From: Chrysemys picta bellii
Lineage: Eukaryota; Chordata; Testudines; Emydidae
Reading direction: 5' to 3'
Assembly (NCBI RefSeq): GCF_011386835.1
Contig: NC_088792.1
Location: 114,238,421 to 114,302,420, forward strand
DNA: 64,000 nt
Shown: one piece after another, positions 56,690 through 64,000 of the stretch
How the letters are laid out: each line of letters begins with the position of its first letter
Numbering within the stretch: the stretch's first letter is position 1
Position numbers and translations under genes: made by a program
Notes under the pieces: model-generated
What the model saw: only the letters and a program-made list of their open reading frames with translations
The model's database searches: none
Told to the model about the DNA's origin: nothing

Positions 56690-58445
56690 TGCCTACCAAG
56701 CAGAGACTACGTAGAAATGAAGTCCATGAAATCTCCTGAGGTCAGGGCTCTTCTCTGCTAGGACCATCTGAGGGTTAGAGGGATGTGGCAGGCCAGGGAG
56801 AGGAGAGCATGCACCACACTCTTAAGGGGTGGTACAGTCACCATGCTACTCCCTTCACAAAGGAGATCTACTTTTGAAGCACAGACAACTTGTGCCTCCT
56901 GATACCGGAGGGAGGGAAGAGGGGGACAACGTATAGGGAGGGACATGTGATTGTCCCTCATGTCACCTCTGGAAGGAAATTCCAGCCCCACCTCCCTGGG
57001 CCAGAGCAGCCAATTCCACGGGTTCCTGGGGGGCTGAGGCCACAGGAGCAGGTGCTTCTGAGCCCAGCTGGGACTGGCCCTGGCAACTTTCAGCACCAGT
57101 GTCTCCCCAGAGCTCACAGATACCACAGCAGGGGAGCACGGGAAATGCCCCTACCACCAGCTGAGCAGAGGGGTGGGAACCTGCTTCTAGCACTTTCCCC
57201 AGCGACCTCCTGTCCTGCACCCAGCCCAGAGACCACCCTGTTCTCCCCACCCTACCAGAATTACCTGCAGGGGGTGAAGGGGGCTATGCCTCCCCTGGCA
57301 CATTTCCAGCTCGCTCAACCCCACTCCCTGGCAGCCAGCCCTGGGCGGGAGCAGGATGGATTCCCTTCTCACTCCAGCTAAAGTGGCCACTCAAGGTCAA
57401 GGTCGCTGCCTCTGTGCAGGGCAGCAGCTGCCTGAGAGAGAGCGCCCAGCTGGGGAAGCAGCAGCAGCAGCCCGCCCCCTACACTCCCTGCCCGGCCCAA
57501 CCTTCTGGGAACAGGGACCAAACAAGCTGGAAATGTGCCAGAAAAGGGGAGGCCTAAGTTTCTTCTGGCACAGCAGGCTATCAAGGTTTGTGCGGGGAGG
57601 GGAGAGGCGCCTCCCCCAGCGTCCCAGCCTCGGATCTGCCACGACCAGGGGAAGAGATGCCTTTCCCCAATCCCAAGCCTTGCAGCTACCGTGGTTGGGG
57701 GAGAGGCGCCTCTCCCCTGGCTCAGGCTGCTGCCACAAGAGAGGGCTGGGGGGAGTCCTCTCTCCCCAGCACAGCCCCAGGATAGCCTGAACCCCAAACC
57801 TCTCATCCCCGGCTCCACCCCAGAGCCCTCACCCCCAGCCAGAGCCCTCACCCCTCTGTACCCCCAACCCTCTGCCCCAGCCCTAAGCCCCCTCCCACAC
57901 CCTAAACCCCTCATCCCCAGCCCCACCCCAGAGCCCGTACTACCAGCCAGAGCCCTCACCCACCCACACACACCCCAACTCTCTGAGCCTCCTCCCACAT
58001 ACCAAACCCCTCGGCCCCACCCCTGCCACACATCACCTACATATTGGTGCACATAACAAAATTCATTCCAGACATGGATGTAAAAAGTTAGAGGGAACAT
58101 TGTGGGAGCCTCTGGCTTGCTCAGTCTCTATCCCCAGCAGCCATGCCCGGGAGGAGAGCAGAGGGGAAGGGCCACTGCCGCCTCCCCAACCAGGTTCTCA
58201 CAGGCAGTCGCTGAGCTGCACAGAGCAGTGACCCGAGCGGCTACCCTCAGAAAGCATAAGAACCGACTTCGTCCTGCCCCTTCTGCTCTCTGCCTGGGCT
58301 TGGCTGCCAGGAATAGAGGCCAAACATGTAAGGGGGCAGGTGCAGCAGGAGAAGGACAGAGCCCCTCTCCCTCACCCAGCAAGCAGAAATCTGGGGGAGG
58401 GGGCGCTTCCCCCCAACACACACACACATCACCTATGTGAAGCAC
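56690..58445. mobile_element. GC-rich composite repeat with inverted halves
   Basis: The GC content rises sharply against the AT-rich intron. 57395-57465 and 58160-58240 are imperfect inverted copies (for example CTGCACAGAG..CAGCGACC against CTGCACAGAGCAGTGACC). 57800-58020 is a C-rich minisatellite (CCCCAGCCAGAGCCCTCACC units). TTAGAGGGAACATTG at 58088-58103 is an end sequence I associate with turtle hAT MITEs. No clean outer boundary was found. Open frames up to 240 codons come from composition. Confidence 0.55.
57800..58020. repeat. C-rich minisatellite
   Basis: Imperfect units of about 20-30 bp built on CCCCAGCC, AGAGCCCTCACC and CCCAACCCTCT. Confidence 0.7.
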
Positions 58446-58700
58446 AGTGCCCACTGGAGCTCAAATGAGACAGTTTCCTCTGGCACAGTCACAACATGGG
58501 TTGCTCCTTTACAGAACCAACTAGCTCAATGGATGTTAGTAACATTGTCATTTGCCTGTTTTTGTAAAGCAATATTCAATTAAGAATATTTTTATGATAG
58601 CAAAAAAATCTACTCAAAAACAGATTTTTTTTCTCCTTCACTGTTCCTTTTTATGTCCAGCTATTGAAGAAAGATTACTTCAATAAGAATTTTTCATTAC

Positions 58701-58745
58701 CTTCCTTCCAAAATATCTGTCTTCAGTTGTAAGAAGAATAAATGC
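58701..58745 (-). CDS. PTPN3: PTPN3 exon, FERM F2 lobe (about residues 123-138)
   Basis: This 45-bp exon is preceded by a polypyrimidine tract ending TTCTAG and followed by the donor GTAATG. It encodes HLFFLQLKTDILEGR after one base that completes the previous codon, and its last two bases start an Arg codon completed by the next exon. It matches the human HLYFLQLKMDICEGR segment, the first helix of the FERM F2 (acyl-CoA-binding-protein-like) lobe. The exon before it, encoding the end of F1, was not found up to position 64000 and is presumably upstream. Confidence 0.88.
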
Positions 58746-59780
58746 CTAGAAAACAGAATTTGGAAGAGTTGATTCATGTTCAAATATCAGATTTAATCAT
58801 TTCTAAGAAATCTATATATAAAATTAAGTTATATGCATGTATTTACAAACAAACTATGTGTACAAAAGTATAAGCCTACTTGGATATTCCTTTAAATCTT
58901 TAACTATGTGACTGCTCACGGTCATTCACAAGAATTAAGGTCTTTTGTAGTTCCTATTAAAAGCCAGTTCCAATCTTTAATTAGGTTAAAGGGTCACTGT
59001 TAAATGATTAAAGGTTTCCTTGGATTCAAATACTAAGCGCACTGCCTCCAAAGTGCCCCCACTTAGTCAGTCTCAGGGGATAAGAGCCAGTTAACTCAGT
59101 CTTATGCATAAAATTGCAGAATAAAACCATTAGAAAATGAGGCTTGCCTAGCTCCCATGAATTTTGATTTTAGATCCAACCATCTGTCGAATCTGTGTAT
59201 CAAACATCTTCTTTATAACAATAAATTATTGGTTTCAAGAGCTCATTCATAAAGTAGCTCCAATGCCCTCCTCATATTTAAGATAGGATCAGAAATCTTA
59301 GTTATATATGAATCAATCACAATTTCTTTTTATTCATACATTCTAGTCTTTGACAGCTATTTGTATGGCACATAAGCTGGTATCATTAAAATTTAAAAGG
59401 ACAATTTAGTAATGACATCTAAAAAGGGTTTGAACTCTACAAATGTTTGCATATTCATAATGTAATAGTGGCTGAACCAACTTTTTATTTGATTAAGGTG
59501 AAACTCCGTGCATGGTCTGCATGTGCTCTTCTTAAAGGAATAGCCACATGAAGTTACTATGTTATCAAATACATTAAATACATAATGCAAAAACATCAAG
59601 ATTTACAATTCATTTGTCAAGTCTGTATGCTCTGCTTGAAAATCATACATGCTTCACCTGTCAGTCAATGGATTCATAGATAAAATGCATAATGCACAAT
59701 TCTGTATTTAACTATGGAAGCACTGTTTACAATTCCATAGTTAAGGATGAATTAAATTTAGCAGTTAAAACTGGGATTCA
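58746..59780. other. PTPN3 intron, nothing recognised
   Basis: AT-rich intron upstream of the first visible exon. The exon for the end of F1 was looked for and not found. Confidence 0.45.
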
Positions 59781-59784
59781 ACCA

Positions 59785-60750
59785 CTGTATTATTATTTAT
59801 TATTTGTATTATCATAGCACCGAGGACTCCTATTCATGGACCAGAATCCCATTGTGACAGGCACTGAACAGACTCAGAAGACAGAGACACTCCCGCCCCA
59901 AAAGAGCTTATATTTAGATTATAAAATAAGAGAGAAAAAATGGATGCAGACAGAGTGACACTGGAGTACAAGGAAACAATAGGACAATATTGGTCAGCAT
60001 GATAGGCAGTGGTCTCTGCACAACAGCAGCCTAGTTGGCAAGTTTTTTTAGGCCTTGCAACAAAGGAGAGTTTTAAGGGTTTTGAAGAAGGATAATAGTT
60101 AGTTTTGCGGAGCTTCTCTTGCGGAGAGACAGCATGGAGGTGCCTGTTTGAAAACATAACAAGTGGGCAATAGAAGCTGATATCATGGATCGACTGGAGA
60201 CAGGAGTCATCTTTTTGATACTTAATGAGAGGTGATAGATAAAGTGGTAATAGGTAATGAAGGACCTTGAAAGTAAAGACAAGTAGTTTACATTTGATAC
60301 AATAGAAAAGAAGGAGCCAGTGAAGGGATGCAAAGAAGTGTGACATGGTCAAAGCGATTGGATAGGAAAATGATCTTTGCAGCAGCATTCTGAATGGGTA
60401 ACAGTGGGGCAAGATTGCATTTGTCAAGGCCAGAGAGAAGAATGTTGTAATAATTGAGACATGAAATGATAAGAGCCTGGACAAGAGTTTCAGCTGAGTG
60501 GAAGGATAGCAAAGGCCGTATCTTAGAGATGTGATACAGAAAGAATCTGCAAGACTTAGACATAGCCTAGATGCGAGGACCTAAAGAGATCCAAGTTAAA
60601 GATGACACCTAGGTTATGGGTCTGAGTGACAGGAAGAATGGTGGTGCTGTTCACAGTGAACAAGAAAGGAGGTTGCAGGGAGGGGTTTTTTCAGGGGTGG
60701 TGTGTGAGAGAGCAGAGATTAAAAGCTCTGTTTTTGTTTGAAACTGACAG
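59785..60750 (-). pseudogene. L2/CR1-superfamily LINE, end of reverse transcriptase and 3' region
   Basis: Overlapping minus-strand frames read LTMSHFFASLHWLLLFYCIK and CKLLVFTFKVLHYLLPLYLS, then PLIKYQ. This has the pattern of L2-clade C-termini (HVTPLL..LHWLPV..RI.FK.L..TFKAL....P.YL). An upstream part at 60288-60563 (ISCLNYYNILLSGL, LLPIQNAAAKII) fits the preceding segment, one frame away. The 3' region 59810-59940 is MIR/L3-like. Frameshifts; inactive. Confidence 0.75.
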
Positions 60751-60959
60751 CACTTTCCCTGAGTACAGAACGAGTTTTTTTCTGAGAATTTATAAGTAAA
60801 TCTTAGTCTGTGAGTTAAAAAAAATTATTTAAAACAGGTTCTTTAATAAATGTAGCACTCTATGTCACAACAAATTTTTTGTCCTTATTGATTTCAGTAA
60901 CAAAACAGTCTTCAAAACTTCCTATGTAATAAAAACTCACTGAAATCTTGTACAACTTA

Positions 60960-61255
60960 GGCTAGGTCCACACCACCCGCCCGATTCGGCGGGTAGAGAT
61001 CGATCTTCTGGGATCGATTTATCGCGTCTCATCTGGACGTGATAAATCGATCCCAGAAGCGCTCCCCCGTCGACTGCAGAAATCCTGCTCGCCGAGAGGA
61101 GGAAGCGCTGTCGACGGGGGAGCTTGCCTGGGCCGCGTGGACCCGCAGTAAGTAAACTTAGTTCGATCTAGGAAACGTTGACTTCAGCTACGCTATTCTC
61201 GTAGCTGAAGTCGACGTTTCCTAGATCGATCCCCAGCCCCAGTGTGGACCAGCCC
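60960..61255. mobile_element. Triple-hairpin MITE (Harbinger-like)
   Basis: Left end GGCTAGGTCCACAC, right end in reverse GGGCTGGTCCACAC, both flanked by TTA (60957-60959 and 61256-61258). Inside are three hairpins: arms of CTTCTGGGATCGATTTATC, arms of GCTCCCCCGTCGAC, and a long one near 61165-61230 around CTTCAGCTACG. GC- and CpG-rich compared with its surroundings. The family name is tentative. Confidence 0.8.
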
Positions 61256-61516
61256 TTAGCCTCACTCCCATTAGGAACAATGTGAGATGGTGTTCATTTT
61301 GAAGAAGGGCTTTGCCCTACAGTGACACCACAAGTAATTTTTTTATATGAATAGGTCTTTAAAATCAGTTTAATCTAATCGAGGACTATAAACACTGTTA
61401 TGCACTTATAGTTGTATGGGTATTCTATGGCATCACTATAGAACTGAGTTATGGTTGTCTGAGTGCCTTCACTGTTCACTTCCAAATCTCAATATGTTTG
61501 GATTCTTTTATATAAC

Positions 61517-62206
61517 TGTAAGGGGTCAGACTCACCCCTGCGGCACCCCCTGCTGGTCGTCTGGGGAATCAGCTCAATCCAGCCCGGAGCGCCCTCTGCA
61601 GGCCAGTGATCCGCCTTGTCGTCTGCACTGGCCCCTGTGTTCCTCCCAGGACCCTGGTGCCCCTTGCTCTGGGTGCTGCCCCCTGGCAGTACCCACACAC
61701 ACTGGGTCTCCCCTCCCCGGGGAACCCCCACCCACTAACCCCACCTCGCCTCAGTGCAAGGCTACTGCCAGTCATCGTCTAGCCCCACGCCTGGGGCAGA
61801 CTGCAGTATCAGCCTACTCATCACTGGCAAGGAGGGTTTGGACCTGATGCCTTGGAATACACCTTGGTTGCCCTCTGCAACCCCCAGTACCCCTTAGCCT
61901 AATAAGAGGCCGCAGCCTGGGGCTTTCCAGGCTGGAGCTCCCCAGCTCCTTAGCCTTTCCCCCGCCCTGCTCCACTCAGGTACTCTGTCTTAGCTCCCTG
62001 CAGCCAGGCCCTTCTCTTTCTGAACGCAGAGAGAGACTCTGTCTGAGCTCCTGGCTCCCTGCCTTTATAGGGCCAGCTGAGTCTGTTTGGGGCGTGGCCC
62101 CAGCTGCAGCCACTTCCCCTGAATCAGCTCAGCCTTCCCTGCCCCAGCCTTCTCCCAGGGTAGTTCCAAACCCCTCAGGTCAGGAGCAGGTGTCCACCCC
62201 ACTACA
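61517..62206 (-). mobile_element. Solo LTR, antisense
   Basis: It starts TGTAAGGGG and ends CCACTACA, 690 bp, with the exact 5-bp target repeat ATAAC at 61512-61516 and 62207-62211. On the minus strand a TATA box, CCTATAAAGGC, lies near 62070, giving the transcription direction. GC-rich, no internal genes. It is inactive unless transcribed from the LTR promoter. Confidence 0.87.
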
Positions 62207-62211
62207 ATAAC

Positions 62212-63445
62212 CATAACTCTGAATTTCTTGGGTTTATTATGATTGGTTCTGGGATGATTTCACCATCACTTTAGTGTTTTTACCATGGAGCATACATAAC
62301 AGTAATTTAAAAGTTTTAGTGTGGGAATACTGTATAATTGTTTACTTACATAAGGAAAACTACTCCTACTTCTTCTCATCCCAAATGGTAATTATTTTGT
62401 GCTTTAATTTTCATTCTAGCTCAAACCTGAGAGGCTATGAATACCTACAAGGCCCATTGATTGGAAGTTGTAGGTGTTAAACCTCACCCAGTATTACATC
62501 ATTTGTGAAGAATTTATCTTATTTATTGCATATTCTAGTTACATTAAGAAATTAGGTTTAATGTGGTAATGCCATGTGGCATAAACATTTCCTATATTCT
62601 ACCAAGGGCTTCTACCAAGTGCTTCTGTAAACCATGCAATGGATATAACATTGAACACTTGGTTTCTACTGTTCTCATAAAATGTAGAGTGCTCACAGGA
62701 CACACTCCATGGTAAGACTGCATGATTAATATTTTAAAGTGTAAAAAATGCAAAAAGTTAAGGATCCTATATCAAAAGTAGCTACAATATTGTACTTCAT
62801 AACTGTAATGACACTACAAAATATATAAGCTATAATAATTACAAGCAAAAAGAAGTTAAAAGAATTACATTACAATATCATGCATTTGAAATGCCTGATT
62901 TATGGTTGCGCATGCAACTGTAATTTTGTCTCTTTGTATATGCACCCTGTACACTGAATGAGGCAAAGGTCTCAGACTACAAAATAGTATATGATAATTT
63001 AATTAAAGATTGTATTAAAATACATATGCACAAAACCTGAAAGGAATTTCATGGTCAAAAAAGGAACTTCTCTGACCAGAGGACTTCCCCCTCTTGAATT
63101 TCAAAGGTCTGCTGCAACAATAGAGGTGTTAGAGCTTTTCAGAAAAAAATTATAATCATTTTTTATAATGAAAAGTATTAAGCAACTTAACAATGGAGGA
63201 GGGGGCAAGAGGGAGGTTGCTCCCCCAAAATGAGGAAAAAATGAACTACTACATGTGTTCAAACTGGCCAAATCAAAGTTGCTGTAGAAGCACTAAAGTA
63301 ACAGTCAGGAGATTGTGCAATCTTTATTTTTAAAAATGATTATATTTAGTTGAAAGAGAAAGAATTACATGAATGCATACTTCTGGGAAGCATTTACTGC
63401 TTTAACTACAGGTGTTTAGTGTGCAGTGGCAGAGTCCCTAGGGCC
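62212..63445. other. Intron sequence, nothing recognised
   Basis: AT-rich sequence. No exon or repeat family recognised. The N-terminal FERM exon of PTPN3 was not found here. Confidence 0.45.
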
Positions 63446-63453
63446 AGTTAGTG

Positions 63454-63783
63454 TAGGAGTTCTCAAGGTTTTTCTTTCTGAGGCCCCCCCTAACATGCTA
63501 TAAAAATTCCAGGGCCTAGCAGGGTGGGGGCTGGGTTTCTGAACTTCAGCCATGGGGGAACTTGGGGCTCCAGCTGTGGTGGGGGGGTAGGGGAGGGCTC
63601 ATGGCGTTGGGGCTTCTGCCCCGTGGGGCGAGGGGGGGACTTGGGGCTCCAGGCTTCTGCCCCGCAAGGCAAGGGAGCTCCTGGCTTTAGGTCTGCAGGG
63701 CAGGGGCAGCTCAGGGCTCACGGACGCCCTAAAACAGCTTGCAGACTCCCAGGGGGCTGTGTACCCCTGGTTGAGAACCACTG
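63454..63783. mobile_element. hAT MITE, GC-rich
   Basis: The left end is TAGGAGTTCTCAAGG and the right end, in reverse, CAGTGGTTCTCAACCAGGGG, 330 bp. Flanks AGTTAGTG (63446-63453) and AATCAGTG (63784-63791) match at 6 of 8. The interior repeats TTGGGGCTCCAG- and CTTCTGCCCCG-type units. Confidence 0.8.
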
Positions 63784-64000
63784 AATCAGTGAACAGAAAG
63801 CTAGTGCACTATAAAATCACATCCTGGCTTGCGAAGCTCTAACTTTCCATATCCTGCAAGCACTCCATTGCGAAATCTCGATCTTCCATGTCAGTGTATT
63901 CAGAAATAGGCCCTTTGTTTGTTACAAACATATATTACTTGTGTTCAGTGATGTGTGGGGCCCTGAGTCAGTGATGCATGCAACAGCAATGAATTAGTTG

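Larger units (their letters stand above)
752..58745 (-). other. PTPN3: PTPN3 (PTPH1) gene, internal part: nine exons and eight introns
   Basis: Nine minus-strand segments with AG acceptors and GT donors join with consistent reading phase into 315 codons that read as human PTPN3 from about residue 123 to 438 (human numbering recalled from memory). PTPN3 is a cytosolic, membrane-cortex-associated protein tyrosine phosphatase with the order FERM, linker, PDZ, phosphatase. Only FERM lobes F2 and F3, the FERM-adjacent region and part of the linker are here. The close paralogue PTPN4 is rejected because the segment after the FERM domain ([28 protein letters not shown]) is PTPN3-type. There is no stop or frameshift, so the gene appears functional. 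Start codon, PDZ and catalytic exons fall outside the window. Confidence 0.95.

Noticed and set aside
56758..58454. Open frames up to 240 codons, possible gene or CpG-island promoter
   Set aside because: GC-rich repeat with inverted copies. Frames are present on both strands at once and contain minisatellite translations, with no conserved motif or splice context.
752..58745. Gene is PTPN4 rather than PTPN3
   Set aside because: FERM exons alone could fit either, but the post-FERM segments [17 protein letters not shown] and [11 protein letters not shown] are PTPN3-type; PTPN4 has a clearly different linker there as I recall it.
61416..61847. A 143-codon plus-strand frame, possible gene
   Set aside because: Most of it lies in the antisense strand of a solo LTR with defined ends and an exact 5-bp target repeat. 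Pro/Ser-rich with no domain.
1..64000. A prokaryotic-style system (operon, CRISPR, toxin-antitoxin)
   Set aside because: Spliced exons, CR1 and other metazoan repeats, and an absence of dense coding on either strand show vertebrate nuclear DNA.

Overview
The window is vertebrate nuclear DNA, most likely from a turtle (probably a cryptodire). It is AT-rich and intron-dominated, and its repeats are the set known from turtles: many CR1 LINE fragments, a tRNA-headed/CR1-tailed SINE, Penelope-like elements (PLEs) with a GIY-YIG endonuclease, a DIRS-type tyrosine-recombinase retrotransposon, and many non-autonomous hAT elements. The species assignment is an inference from these repeats and was not tested by a search.

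One protein-coding gene is present. Nine exons on the minus strand, between 58745 and 752, join in frame with consistent phases and splice sites into 945 coding bases (315 codons). They match PTPN3 (PTPH1), a FERM-PDZ tyrosine phosphatase, over roughly residues 123-438 of the human protein. This covers the F2 and F3 lobes of the FERM domain, the FERM-adjacent segment, the RSLSVE 14-3-3 site, and the linker before the PDZ domain. The 5' exons lie beyond 58745 and the PDZ and phosphatase exons lie below 752, so both are outside the window. Intron sizes are about 2.5, 7.7, 6.0, 16.7, 5.5, 9.3, 8.2 and 1.05 kb in transcription order.

Nearly everything else is transposon debris in the introns. By region: 1.1-1.7 kb CR1 tail; 4.8-6.7 kb a palindromic hAT derivative carrying a nested CR1 and a nested hAT MITE; 7.65-9.24 kb the front half of a CR1 ORF2; 13.0-15.1 kb SINE plus two hAT elements; 17.5-19.5 kb a fold-back PLE, a palindromic MITE and a solo LTR; 28.0-30.3 kb a fold-back PLE split by a solo LTR; 31.9-34.1 kb a long antisense CR1 split by a MITE and a SINE; 35.7-41.4 kb CR1, a Harbinger-like MITE, then a DIRS element split by a hAT element that is itself split by a PLE; 43.7-53.4 kb hAT MITEs and another fold-back PLE; 57-63.8 kb a GC-rich composite, an L2-like LINE, a triple-hairpin MITE, a solo LTR and a last hAT MITE. 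Target-site duplications are readable for most of these, so boundaries and insertion order can be stated.

No tRNA or rRNA genes, no CRISPR arrays and no bacterial-type systems were seen. The best candidates for something unusual are the fold-back PLE insertions. All carry 9-16 bp target duplications, and two of different subfamilies invert at the same structural point, beside a hammerhead-ribozyme-like stem-loop.
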